DNA of 64,000 bases from contig NZ_MIGY01000003.1 of assembly GCF_002940665.1 (NCBI RefSeq), positions 124,001 to 188,000 of the forward strand. Reading direction: 5' to 3'. Of this stretch, positions 31,326 through 39,901 are shown in pieces. Source of the stretch: Xanthomonas arboricola. Its GTDB lineage: Bacteria; Pseudomonadota; Gammaproteobacteria; Xanthomonadales; Xanthomonadaceae. A program made the position numbers and the translations under genes. Position 1 is the first letter of the stretch. Each line of letters starts with the position of its first letter. The notes under the pieces are model-generated. The model made no database searches. It was not told the origin of the DNA and was given only the letters and a program-made list of their open reading frames with translations.

Positions 31326-33782
31326 TCACGTCGCCCCAAGCATCCGCATCAAATTCGGCACCCCCCTGCCCTGCACATAGCGATCGCGTTGCAGGTCGGT
31401 GCTGGTGTCCAGCATCAGCTGCTTGACCCGATCCGGGAAGCCGATGAACTCGCGGCGTGCGGAGAGGAATCCGGCCAGCACGCCGGAGACGTGCGGTGCG
31501 GCCATGCTGGTGCCGCTCATCTCCACCATCAAGCTGGCCGGATCTTTCGGGTCGAAGTCGTAATAGGCCGAGAGGATCTTTTCGCCCGGCGCGACCACGT
31601 CCGGCTTGCCGCGACCATCGGCGGTCGGTCCGCGCGACGAAAAATACGACACGCCGTAATTGTGCGGGCTGCTCTTGTGCACCGAGCCGACCACGATGGC
31701 GTCTTCCAGATTGCCCGGATCGCTGATCGACAGATCCATGTTGGCCGGATACGCATCGCCGTCGTTGCGCATCAACCATGCCAGGCCCTCGTTGCCGGCT
31801 GCCACCACCACCAGCACGCCTTGCCGCCATAGCCGCCGCAACTCGTTGCACAGCGGCGTAAAACCGCAGCCGTAGCTCTCCGGATCGAAGTAACCGCCCA
31901 AGCTCAGATTGACGCCGTGGATGACCAACTCGCCGGCGCGCTCGTTGATCGCCGCCACCTGCTGCACCGCCTTGATCATCCACGAATCGCGGCCGTTGCC
32001 GGCATCGTCCAGCACCTTGAAACCGTAGAGCTGGGTGTCCGGCGCCATGCCGGCGAACTCCAGCGGTTTGCCCGGGTTGCCCTGCGCGTCGGGAATCAGC
32101 GCGCGGCTGTGGCCGGCGATGATCCCGGCGATATGCGTGCCGTGCCCGTGCCGATCCAGCCGTGCGAAGGCATCGCCGTCAGCGCGCGTCAATCGCTTGG
32201 CTGCGCCCCGCCGCGTGCAATCCCACTGCGCCACCACCGTGTCGTGTTCTCCCTTCGCGAAGAAATGCGGATGACTGGCCGCGATACCGGTGTCCAGCAC
32301 CGCCCAGCCGATCTGTTGCCCGCGCGCGCGATATGCAGTGCGCGCCGCATCGGCATGCAGGACGTTGCCGGACACGTTGATCAACGCGCGCTTGCCGGCA
32401 TCGCGCCACACGCGTCTGAATCCCAGTGCACGGTAGCGGTCCTGCAGCGATTCGATCTCGAACCGCGTCAGCCGCGCCGACACAAACCGCTGCAAGCTGT
32501 CTTCCAGCTCGATCGCCTCGTCCAGCGCATCGCCGCTCAAGCCGGTGGTCGCTGCAGCGGTCTGGCGCAGTTGCGCCAGCAGCAGCGCGCGCGTGGCGGC
32601 CGGATCGTTGCCCAACAGCCGTCGGTCCAGCTCGATCAGCACTTCGTGCCGGTGCTCGGCGCCATGCGCTTCCAGTTGCTCGCTGAGATCCTTGATCAAC
32701 ACGGCGTTGGAGACCGGTTGATCGAAGCCGACGCCCACCGCTTCGCGCACCGCCGCGCGCACCTGCGGAATCGACAGATAGCCCGAACCCGAATGCGCGT
32801 TGTGCTGCCAGTCCGGATTCAAGCGCGCGCCCGCGAGGTTCTCGAAGCGCCCCTTGACATTGGCGATGTCGTCGCCGAGATCCGGGTCCAGCGCGATCGG
32901 GTCGCGCGTATCGGCCACGTTGATCCAGCGCCGCACGCACGCAGGAAACGGCAGCTTGCGCGTGCCGGTCCAGCGCTTGAACATGCTGCGCACCTGCGGC
33001 AGGCCCAATGGCGAGCCCAGGGTCAGGAACAGGCTGACCTCGCACTCGGCCGCCTGTAGCTGACGCAGCACGTCAAAGGCGATCATCGAGCCCTGGCTGT
33101 GCGCCACCACCACAAACGGCCCGCCGCCCGCGCGCAACCGCTGCATCAGGCTGTCGCGCATCAACGCCGCACGCTCGGGCACGAAGAACAAATCGTGCAC
33201 GTCCTGCAGCAGCGCGGCGGAGATCAGCCGCAGCAGCACGCGGTTGATCGCATCGATCGGGCCCTTGGCCTGTACTTCGCCTGGCACCGGCATGGCCGGC
33301 GCGGCGTCCAGTTCGTCCAGTAATCGATGCAGATCGCTGCGTTCCTGCTCGCTCTGCGCCAAGGCGTCGGCGAGCAGGTGCAGATCCTGCTCGCCTGGCA
33401 CCAGCCCAAGCGTGCTCAAGGCGCGCTGTGCGCTCTGATTGAGTGCCGGGCCGACATCGCGCGCATCGCAGTTACCGGGTTCGGCAACCGGATAACGCGC
33501 GCGATTGACCCAGTACGCCAGGCGCGTGCGCTCGCCCATCGGCCGCCCGAACAAAGCCTTGTCCCACTGGCAGCGCAACACCTCGGCCGGCGGCTTGTTG
33601 CCGATGCCATGGATGTAGATCACGGTGCGCGCCTTGCCCTGCACGCGCGTCAGTACGGTGTCCTGCGCCTGCTGCTGCGCAGCCCGGGTGGCGCGTCGCG
33701 GTTTGGGGACGTCGACGCCCGGTGCGATCTTGCGGGGCGCGCTGCGTGACTGCCGCGGACCTGGGGGCTTGCCTGTCGCCAT
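31326..33782 (-). CDS. Fused alpha/beta hydrolase (lipase-like) and S8 subtilisin protease
   Basis: One 818-residue protein with two hydrolase modules and no signal peptide. Residues from about 50 to 345 are a lipase-like alpha/beta hydrolase: IYIHGIG at 56-61, nucleophile S229 in VVAHSQGSM, and probable D294 and H330. A helical linker at about 355-455 joins it to a subtilase domain at about 485-818. That domain has D497 (AVLDTGI), H547 (HGHGTHIAGI), oxyanion N664 (AAGNEG) and S759 (MSGTSMAAP). Both sites look intact. The role is unknown: self-activation, immunity-like effector release or intracellular protein turnover are possible. It sits between smpB and ssrA on the opposite strand. Confidence 0.85.
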   Translation of the reverse strand: MATGKPPGPRQSRSAPRKIAPGVDVPKPRRATRAAQQQAQDTVLTRVQGKARTVIYIHGIGNKPPAEVLRCQWDKALFGRPMGERTRLAYWVNRARYPVAEPGNCDARDVGPALNQSAQRALSTLGLVPGEQDLHLLADALAQSEQERSDLHRLLDELDAAPAMPVPGEVQAKGPIDAINRVLLRLISAALLQDVHDLFFVPERAALMRDSLMQRLRAGGGPFVVVAHSQGSMIAFDVLRQLQAAECEVSLFLTLGSPLGLPQVRSMFKRWTGTRKLPFPACVRRWINVADTRDPIALDPDLGDDIANVKGRFENLAGARLNPDWQHNAHSGSGYLSIPQVRAAVREAVGVGFDQPVSNAVLIKDLSEQLEAHGAEHRHEVLIELDRRLLGNDPAATRALLLAQLRQTAAATTGLSGDALDEAIELEDSLQRFVSARLTRFEIESLQDRYRALGFRRVWRDAGKRALINVSGNVLHADAARTAYRARGQQIGWAVLDTGIAASHPHFFAKGEHDTVVAQWDCTRRGAAKRLTRADGDAFARLDRHGHGTHIAGIIAGHSRALIPDAQGNPGKPLEFAGMAPDTQLYGFKVLDDAGNGRDSWMIKAVQQVAAINERAGELVIHGVNLSLGGYFDPESYGCGFTPLCNELRRLWRQGVLVVVAAGNEGLAWLMRNDGDAYPANMDLSISDPGNLEDAIVVGSVHKSSPHNYGVSYFSSRGPTADGRGKPDVVAPGEKILSAYYDFDPKDPASLMVEMSGTSMAAPHVSGVLAGFLSARREFIGFPDRVKQLMLDTSTDLQRDRYVQGRGVPNLMRMLGAT

Positions 33783-33857
33783 CGCTTCGCTCCTTGATTA
33801 CCAGACGTTTACGTCCGATAGGACTGAAGCCACTGTAAGCGCTGCACGTCTCACCAC

Positions 33858-33886
33858 TTGTGACAAGGCGCTCCGATCCCTACACT
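33858..33886 (+). promoter_or_regulatory. Probable ssrA promoter
   Basis: A sigma-70-type pair, TTGTGA (33858-33863) and TACACT (33881-33886), has a 17-base spacer. It lies 30 bases before the mature tmRNA 5' end, as expected for a precursor trimmed by RNase P. Confidence 0.55.
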
Positions 33887-33915
33887 GATCCGGTCAGCGT
33901 TTTGATGCTTTCCCC

Positions 33916-34312
33916 GGGGGTGCACTGGTTTCGACGGGGGTCGCGAAGTCGCTTGGCGCATGCCGAGGGGGCAGCTTTCCTCGTTAATCCAGCAGCAAAC
34001 TTTTAGTTGCCAACGATGACAACTACGGTTCGGACTTCGCTATCGCCGCTTAATTGGCTTTAGTTGTAGTTCTATAGCCGCCTAAGGCGAACCCCCGAAC
34101 CTACTTGTGCCCGTGCTCGTAGGTGTAGGGTCATTATCACGGAACCATCGGTAGTGGCTGCCTGTCAGCTACCGGTTAGATAAAGCAGGCTGGTTTCCAG
34201 GTGCGCTTTGCCAACCGTGCTGCCTGGAAATGAGATCCAACGGAGGGCTAAGCATGTAGTGCTGGGGATGGAGTGCTTCCGGACGGCGGTTCGATTCCGC
34301 CCACCTCCACCA
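33916..34312 (+). ncRNA. ssrA: Transfer-messenger RNA (tmRNA)
   Basis: This RNA rescues stalled ribosomes and adds a degradation tag. The acceptor stem pairs GGGGGTG at 33916-33922 with CACCTCC at 34302-34308, followed by an encoded ACCA end. The T-arm GGTTCGATTCC is seen near 34288-34298. The tag frame resumes at 34009 and encodes ANDDNYGSDFAIAA, with TAA at 34051-34053. This tag ends in the Ala-Ala protease signal and is the Xanthomonas form. The 3' end was used as an integration site by the element whose remnants follow. Confidence 0.93.
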
Positions 34313-34418
34313 TCTGATCGCGGAAAGAGCAGTAAGTGCTTGATTTCGCGAAGGTTAGGCCTGGGGTTTGATGTTTAGTTTGAGCCTGCGTTAGGTATCA
34401 AACGAGGTATCAAACCCC

Positions 34419-34604
34419 GTGCCGAAGCCTTATTTCTTGCGCCGCCCTGCCGGGCTGTATGTGCGCTTCTTCGTCCCGACCGACCTGCAAGCCCTGATCG
34501 GCTCGCGCTACCTTGTCCGTCCCGTTCGCTTGTCCCTGGGTGATGCCGCCCGTCTGGCCGTGGCACGAACTGCTGTGGCACTCTCGGAAGCATTCGATCG
34601 GTGA
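34419..34604 (+). pseudogene. Phage-type integrase, N-terminal stub
   Basis: A 61-codon open frame from a GTG encodes only the arm-binding beginning of a tyrosine recombinase (MPKPYFLRRPAGLYVRFFVPTDL, then RPVRLSLGDAARLA). It then stops; the core-binding and catalytic domains are missing. It lies 106 bases after the 3' end of ssrA, the classic place for an integrase that targets tmRNA. It is therefore a leftover of an integrated phage or island. Confidence 0.7.
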
Positions 34605-34936
34605 TGCTGCGGCGTCGATCTGCTGCTTCCGCAGCTGCCCAGAGCCGCTGTAGGCTGTCTGTCCATGCAGACGAATCAGGCATTGCCAGGCAACGCGACT
34701 GGATGATGCCCGCTCACCCCGGTGGCCGTGCTTAGTGCCAACCCCATCGGTCAGGACTGTCTCCCACCAGCACGGTGCCGGCGGCACATCTGCAAACGAC
34801 GCAAGTAGGCCTAGCAGGGTCAGGCAAAAAGGCCTACCGCTACCGCCAGGCATACGCTGCTGGCAACTTTGCTCACTCCCAGTCCCCATACTTCCGGCAC
34901 ATGGCGCAATTGCAACAGCGCTTATACATTTCAACC
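34605..34936. other. Gene-free stretch in the island remnant
   Basis: About 330 bases between the integrase stub and the MarR gene. Short open frames are present, but none is recognisable. I see no hairpin or repeat that is clearly functional. Confidence 0.4.
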
Positions 34937-35419
34937 ATGAACATGCCTCCTCCCACACTCGGTACCTTGGCCCGGCACTTGATTGAGTTGCTAGATGGCG
35001 ACCTTGAAGCCGTCTACGCCGCATCAGGGCTGGCTTGGCGGCCCCGCTACACACCGGTGTTGCGTGTGCTCATGCGGCTTGGTCCTGCGTCCATCAAAGT
35101 ACTGGCGCAGGAAATTGGCATCACCCACTCCGCTGCCAGCCAGACCGTTGCGCAAATGGCCAAACAACGCCTGGTGGCGTTGAAGCCGGGTACAGATGCG
35201 CGCGAGCGCATCGTGCTAGTCAGCCCCAAAGCCCGACGCATGATTCCTGCCTTGCAGCGCCAATGGGCCGCGACCAACGCGGCGGCCGCGCAACTTGACA
35301 CGGAGTTGTCTGCCCCCCTCTCCGCCGTGCTTGCCGAAGCCATTGCCGCACTGAATCAGCGTTCATTCGCATCCCGCATCGCCGCGGAAACTGCCGCATC
35401 CATCCGTACCACCCCATAG
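34937..35419 (+). CDS. MarR-family transcriptional regulator
   Basis: 160 residues from ATG 34937. Winged-helix MarR pattern: RYTPVLRVLMRLGPASIKVLAQEIGITHSAASQTVAQMAKQRLVALKPGTDARERIVLVSPKAR in short pieces, with the recognition helix at HSAASQTVAQMA and the wing at DARERIVL. Long terminal helices serve for dimerisation. The open frame runs further upstream, but the earlier part has no MarR-like sequence. The gene is 22 bases before a CPBP membrane protease and probably regulates it or is cotranscribed with it. Its base composition is less GC-biased than that of the core genes. Confidence 0.78.
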   Translation: MNMPPPTLGTLARHLIELLDGDLEAVYAASGLAWRPRYTPVLRVLMRLGPASIKVLAQEIGITHSAASQTVAQMAKQRLVALKPGTDARERIVLVSPKARRMIPALQRQWAATNAAAAQLDTELSAPLSAVLAEAIAALNQRSFASRIAAETAASIRTTP

Positions 35420-35441
35420 CCGCAGCACCGAGGAATCGCAC

Positions 35442-36368
35442 ATGCATGCAATGACGCAATCCAGTGCACCGCTTGCCCCCCCAGCATCCACTCACAATGC
35501 ACAGCTGATCGCGCTTGGCGAGCGCGGTTTACTGCGGCCGGGTAGGCTCCGTTGGTTGCGCGCCTGCGGCTGGGCAGTTCCGCTGTTCTTCCTAGTTGCC
35601 ATTCCGGCAGGTGCGCTCACACGCTTTCTGGGCGGATTCTGGCCAAAAACCAACGAGCCCATGCAATTTTTCGTCGGCTTGTCCGGTGTGCTTGTGGCGC
35701 TTGGAATCTATGCGCTGGCCGTGAAGCTTGCCGAAAAACGCAAGGCGTCGGAAATTGCATTGCGCCCCATGCTGCCGCAGCTCTGCCTCGGTCTGCTGGC
35801 TGGCTTAGCGATGTTCTCCGGCGTCATGGGCATCATGGCGCTGTGTGGGCTTTACGACATCCAGGTAATTGGCCCGGCATCGGCATGGACCCCACTGCGC
35901 AAAGCAATACAAGCGGGCGTGGTGGAAGAGCTGATGATGCGCGCGGTACTGCTGCGTTTGATATGGCGCGCGTTCGGCCCATGGACCGCGTTCGCGGTGT
36001 CGTGCGCAGTGTTCGGCTTCAGCCATCTGGGCAACGCGCACGCAACGGTGTTCGCCGCCATCTGCATTGCACTGGAAGCCGGCGTGATGTTGGGCGCGTT
36101 CTACGCACTCACAGGGCGTATCTGGGTCTCGATTGGCGCACACATTGCGTGGAATTTTACCCAAGGCTACCTTTTCGGCGCTGCGGTGTCGGGCACGGCG
36201 ATTGGACCGGCCCTTGCACGGAGCACGCCCAATACCTCGCTGCCACAATGGCTCACCGGCGGTGCATTCGGTCCGGAAGCTTCGCTTCCCGCCATGTTGG
36301 TTTGCCTCGCAGTCGGGCTTACGACGGTCTGGCTGGCATGGCGTCGGGGGCAGTTCGCCAAGCAATGA
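35442..36368 (+). CDS. CPBP-family intramembrane glutamic protease (CAAX/Abi type)
   Basis: 308 residues with about seven hydrophobic segments. The CPBP motifs are visible: VVEELMMRAVLLRLIW near residue 164 (EExxxR), FGFSHLGN near 190 and HIAWNF near 230. Members cleave substrates in the membrane, and some confer self-immunity to bacteriocins. The N-terminal 40 or so residues are soluble. It is paired with the MarR gene inside the ssrA-linked island remnant, so an accessory role is likely, though no partner peptide gene is seen nearby. Confidence 0.8.
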   Translation: MHAMTQSSAPLAPPASTHNAQLIALGERGLLRPGRLRWLRACGWAVPLFFLVAIPAGALTRFLGGFWPKTNEPMQFFVGLSGVLVALGIYALAVKLAEKRKASEIALRPMLPQLCLGLLAGLAMFSGVMGIMALCGLYDIQVIGPASAWTPLRKAIQAGVVEELMMRAVLLRLIWRAFGPWTAFAVSCAVFGFSHLGNAHATVFAAICIALEAGVMLGAFYALTGRIWVSIGAHIAWNFTQGYLFGAAVSGTAIGPALARSTPNTSLPQWLTGGAFGPEASLPAMLVCLAVGLTTVWLAWRRGQFAKQ

Positions 36369-36378
36369 AGATCGCAGG

Positions 36379-36657
36379 CTAACAGTGCACATTGCTAGTG
36401 GGCTGATGTTGATCGCGGAACTGGATCGGCGTTAGCCCGCACAAGCTGTCGTGCTGTAGCAGTTGGGGCTCGGTCTCCAGGTCGCGAAGACGTTGCACGT
36501 CGGCAGCCTCCATGCCGCCGCACTTGGACGTCCAGACGTCATACATCGCCTCGGAAATGCCCAGCTCGCGACAGGCATCCTTGACATGGCGGCCGCCCTC
36601 GACCTGCTTCAACGTGGCGACAATCTGGCTCTTGGTGGACTTGCTCCTGCACATCAT
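36379..36657 (-). pseudogene. IS3-family transposase remnant, internally deleted (orfA start joined to orfB end)
   Basis: A 92-codon frame reads like the beginning of an IS3-type OrfA (TKSQIVATLKQVEGG, then ACRELGISEAMYDVW, then KCGGMEAADVQRLRDLE). After LETE it jumps to the characteristic last residues of OrfB (HDSLCGLTPIQFRDQH). The catalytic DDE core is therefore missing. It is a small internally deleted copy of an insertion sequence that could still be moved in trans if its ends are intact. Confidence 0.65.
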
Positions 36658-37004
36658 TGGTCCCCTTGGGGGGCTCGTGTGTCCGGAGACCTCTGGCTAT
36701 GACTGGATCAATTTTACGGCGGGTTGGCACCCTGTCCCGGAAACGCACGACCGGCAGCGAGACAGCTCTGACGGGCTGCCGCACCGGTTGTTGCCCGATA
36801 GACCGTTGTTTTCCGATCACAGACAAGAGCAGGCCGAAGGCCTCGTCGATGCTGGCGCAGGCGTCGGATGCCTGTCGCGGGTGCCTATCACTCCTGCGAG
36901 CGGATCTCCAGCGCCATCAACCGTGGTTCGCCGAAGGCCCGTCAGTGTGCCGCCGTAAATCTGCAGCCAGCGCATCGCGTACACCTGCACGCTTACGGGC
37001 TGCG
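36658..37004. other. Unassigned stretch beside the IS remnant
   Basis: About 350 bases with open frames in several phases, none recognisable. It begins with what may be the outer end of the insertion sequence (near 36700-36720) and has a GTTGTTTTCCGATCACAGAC-like patch. I cannot assign a function. Confidence 0.35.
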
Positions 37005-37175
37005 TCAGTTAGTGACGTGGGCGGTCTGTTCGGTGCGTACCGCGGATGCGACTGCGGCGACATTGGCTTGGTCCTGCGGCAGCGCCGCGTCGCCACGCAA
37101 TTGGTCAAATAGCGCGAGCAGTTCGGTGGCTTCCTGCTGCAGCAGGGCCAGGGCACTTTTGTTGGGCTCTTGCAT
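37005..37175 (-). CDS. Small hypothetical protein
   Basis: A 56-residue helical protein starting MQEPNKSALALLQQEATELLA. It has a GGAAG ribosome-binding site five bases before the ATG at 37175. The first half is amphipathic (LALLQQEATELLALFDQL) and the end is polar. No domain is recognised. The frame extends upstream to 37229, but the first ATG with a ribosome site is preferred. Confidence 0.45.
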   Translation of the reverse strand: MQEPNKSALALLQQEATELLALFDQLRGDAALPQDQANVAAVASAVRTEQTAHVTN

Positions 37176-37298
37176 GTCGCTTCCGTCAAAGACGCTCCCC
37201 AGCGTTGCTTGGGGATAAAAGCAAACCATATGCCAGCTTGTCTGGCGCCGGCGAGCGCTGGCTCGGTTGACGCAACGATGCGCGCATGCGCATCCGCC

Positions 37299-37547
37299 TC
37301 AGGCGGGTTCGAGCTGCCGCTGCGCCTCGGCGTGCATGGCTTCCAGCGTCACCATGCCGGCGACGCGGGCGGCGGCCATGGCGCTGCGGTGGTCGGGAAA
37401 TGTGGCAGACAAGGCACTGCCTGCCAGTTTGCCGGCGCTGCCGGCACCAATCTGGGCGATCTTCCAGTCGGCAGCCCAGCCGTGGCTGGGGCCCTCGCCC
37501 TGGATAGCGCGACAGGTCAATTGATAGCTACCAAGAAAAATGACCAA
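37299..37547 (-). CDS. Small hypothetical protein
   Basis: An open frame of 82 codons: FLGSYQLTCRAIQGEG, GWAADWKIAQIGAG, SAMAAARVAGMVTLEAMHAEAQ. It has a beta-then-helix pattern resembling small cytosolic proteins seen often in Xanthomonas, but I do not recognise a family. The only start near the 5' end is a TTG and the ribosome site is weak, so the exact start is uncertain. It is divergent from the diguanylate cyclase gene. Confidence 0.45.
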   Translation of the reverse strand: MVIFLGSYQLTCRAIQGEGPSHGWAADWKIAQIGAGSAGKLAGSALSATFPDHRSAMAAARVAGMVTLEAMHAEAQRQLEPA

Positions 37548-37701
37548 TCTGTTGCTCGGCTCGATGACGAGCGTGAAGGATACCGCCGCGCCGGCGCCGG
37601 AGCGACCTCAAGCCAGTCCCGCAGCTGACTGGGCAAGCGAAGTGAAGCATAGGCACGCGCCTTGCATCGGCCTCCACCAGACAATCGGTGTTGGGGGAAC
37701 G

Positions 37702-39399
37702 GTGTTAACCAAGAAAGCAAAACGCCACGCTGCCGGCGCCTTGTTGCTAGGCGGGATGATCTTCGTCCTGATCGGCGTGGGCGGCTATTTCGCCACGCAG
37801 CGTTCGTTGTCCGATGCCGGCTGGGTGACGCATACGCAAGAAGTGATCGCCAGCATCGACGAGATCCAGGCCGGGATGCTGTCGGCGGAGTCGTCGGTGC
37901 GCGGCTACGTCTTGACCGACAACGAAGCGTTTCTGGGAGTGTACGCCGATGCGATCGGGCGGCTGCCAGAGCGCATCGTGCGGCTGGACGCCTTGGTGCA
38001 AGACAACCCGGTGCAGCGGCGCAACGTCGTGGAGCTTGGGCGCCTGGTGGACATGCGCCTTGTGCAGATCAACAACCTGTTGCACAGCTATCGCAAGCAG
38101 GGACTGGATGGCGCGCGCGCCTCGATCGCACGTGGCGTATTCCAGACCTCGTCCTCGCTGCGCCGCCAGGTGCAGACCATGACGGAACTGGAGCGTCAGC
38201 AACTGGTGAAGCGCAACGACACCAACACGCGCAGCGCGCAGTGGGTGCTATGGGTGACGGTGGTCGGGATCTTCAGCGGGTTGCTGGTGATGTTGCTGGC
38301 CTATCGACTGCTGTCGCGCGAATTGGAACGGCGTGTGCTTGCCGAAGACGCGGCCAGCACGACCAGCGAGCGCCTGATCGAATCGTTCGCCACGCTCGAA
38401 CGCACGTCGGCCGGGCTGGAGGCGCTGGCACGTTACTCGGGGCTGCTGCAGAACTGTCGCAATGCCGAAGAAGCGCTGGAAATCACCGCACGTACGATCG
38501 CTCCGCTGATCCCGGGCGCAGCCGGCGCGGTCTATCTGCTGCGCGCCTCGCGCGATCGTGCCGAACAGGTGGTGGCATGGGGCGCGATGGCCAACGACGA
38601 CAACGCCAGCATCGCGCCGGACACGTGCTGGGCCCTGCGCCGCGATCGTACGCATGTGGTGGAAGACGCCAGCCAGGGCATGCTCTGCCAACACGTCGGC
38701 GCCAATCTTCCGGCGCATGCGGGCACCGCCTGCATCCCGCTATCTGCCCAGGGGACGCAGTTGGGGATGCTGGCGCTGCGCAGCGAGGATCCGCGCGATC
38801 TGGCCTCGTTGACCGTGGCCGAGGCTGCGGCCGAGCAATTGTCGCTGGCGCTGCATAACCTGCGCCTGCGCGAAACGCTGCGCCAACAGTCCATCCGCGA
38901 TCCGTTGACCGGTCTGTACAACCGCCGTTATCTCGAAGAAGCGCTCAATCACGAACTGGCGCGCTGTACGCGACGGGTGCAACCCTTGTCGGTGCTGATG
39001 CTGGACGTGGACCACTTCAAGCAGTTCAACGATCTGCACGGCCATGGTGGCGGCGATCGCGTCCTGGCGGCGATCGGCGAATTCCTGCTGGCGCAGACGC
39101 GCGGCGAGGATATCTGCTGTCGCTACGGTGGCGAAGAGCTGACCATCATCCTGCCGGAAGTGGATCTGGCGACTGCCTGCAGGATGGCCGAGAAACTGCG
39201 TGCCGGCATCGAGACGTTGCAGGTGATGGCCGATGGCGTCTCGTTGCCGAAGGTCAGCGCCTCGTTCGGTGCGGCCAGCTTTCCCGTGCATGCAGGCAAT
39301 ATGGCGCAGCTGCTGCGGCGCGCGGACGAAGCGCTCTACCGCGCCAAGCAGGCAGGACGCAATCAGGTGATGAGTGCTGGCAATCCAGCCGCAGGCTAG
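37702..39399 (+). CDS. Membrane-anchored diguanylate cyclase with CHASE3-like sensor, GAF and GGDEF domains
   Basis: 565 residues from a GTG with a GGGGA ribosome-binding site. A first transmembrane helix at about 10-30 and a second near 180-200 enclose a helical periplasmic CHASE3-type sensor. A GAF domain spans about 240-390. The GGDEF domain at about 395-560 has DPLTGLYNRR, DVDHFKQFND and the active-site loop YGGEEL. The inhibitory I-site RGED lies five residues before that loop, so product inhibition by c-di-GMP is expected. It should make c-di-GMP in response to a periplasmic and a cytosolic signal, both unknown. Confidence 0.87.
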   Translation: MLTKKAKRHAAGALLLGGMIFVLIGVGGYFATQRSLSDAGWVTHTQEVIASIDEIQAGMLSAESSVRGYVLTDNEAFLGVYADAIGRLPERIVRLDALVQDNPVQRRNVVELGRLVDMRLVQINNLLHSYRKQGLDGARASIARGVFQTSSSLRRQVQTMTELERQQLVKRNDTNTRSAQWVLWVTVVGIFSGLLVMLLAYRLLSRELERRVLAEDAASTTSERLIESFATLERTSAGLEALARYSGLLQNCRNAEEALEITARTIAPLIPGAAGAVYLLRASRDRAEQVVAWGAMANDDNASIAPDTCWALRRDRTHVVEDASQGMLCQHVGANLPAHAGTACIPLSAQGTQLGMLALRSEDPRDLASLTVAEAAAEQLSLALHNLRLRETLRQQSIRDPLTGLYNRRYLEEALNHELARCTRRVQPLSVLMLDVDHFKQFNDLHGHGGGDRVLAAIGEFLLAQTRGEDICCRYGGEELTIILPEVDLATACRMAEKLRAGIETLQVMADGVSLPKVSASFGAASFPVHAGNMAQLLRRADEALYRAKQAGRNQVMSAGNPAAG

Positions 39400-39501
39400 G
39401 CCACGCCGTCGCCAGCGTTGCATCTGTGCCTGCGGCCATACCGTCGCCCCGCGCCCAACCGACTGCGCCGGAAGCGTTCTGTCGTATCGGCACAGCAGGA
39501 G

Positions 39502-39735
39502 TCAAGCGCTACTGTGCCCATCCTCATCGGTTGGAATCAGGCCAGCGCCCGCCAACATGCCGTCGACGCGGGTCCGCACATAGGCCGCGTCCTCGGCCGC
39601 GGCACTGCTCAACAGGGCTTGGGCACGCGCCTGAAAATCAAGATAGTCGAAATCCGCATCTTCATCGGCGGACAGCTGCGGCAATTCGTCCTGCAGCGCA
39701 TCCAGTCGCGTGTCGAGTTCTTCGCGTGTGGGCAT
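39502..39735 (-). CDS. Small acidic hypothetical protein
   Basis: 77 residues, strongly acidic (LSADEDADFDYLDFQARAQ) and mostly helical, without signal or membrane segments. The function is not recognised. It lies between two diguanylate cyclase genes on the opposite strand, and its 5' end overlaps the leader region of the second one. Confidence 0.55.
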   Translation of the reverse strand: MPTREELDTRLDALQDELPQLSADEDADFDYLDFQARAQALLSSAAAEDAAYVRTRVDGMLAGAGLIPTDEDGHSSA

Positions 39736-39901
39736 GACAGACTCCTACGGCAAAGACGCTACGGTTGCGGCACAGCCGTCAAGGAGGCGCGAAGCCCGGC
39801 CCGGCAACGCTTCATTTTCCTACCCGTTGCCGCGGCACGTGCACGCTCAACTTTCGCGAAGCCGCGCCGATAATGATGCCGACTCCTATAGAACCTTCCC
39901 T

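Noticed and set aside
34280..34312. T-arm and acceptor sequence taken at first for a separate tRNA gene
   Set aside because: It is the 3' tRNA-like end of the tmRNA; its 5' partner lies at 33916-33922.
36539..36958. Open frames on both strands beside the IS remnant
   Set aside because: Their translations match no family and overlap the IS remnant in other frames; no start signals.
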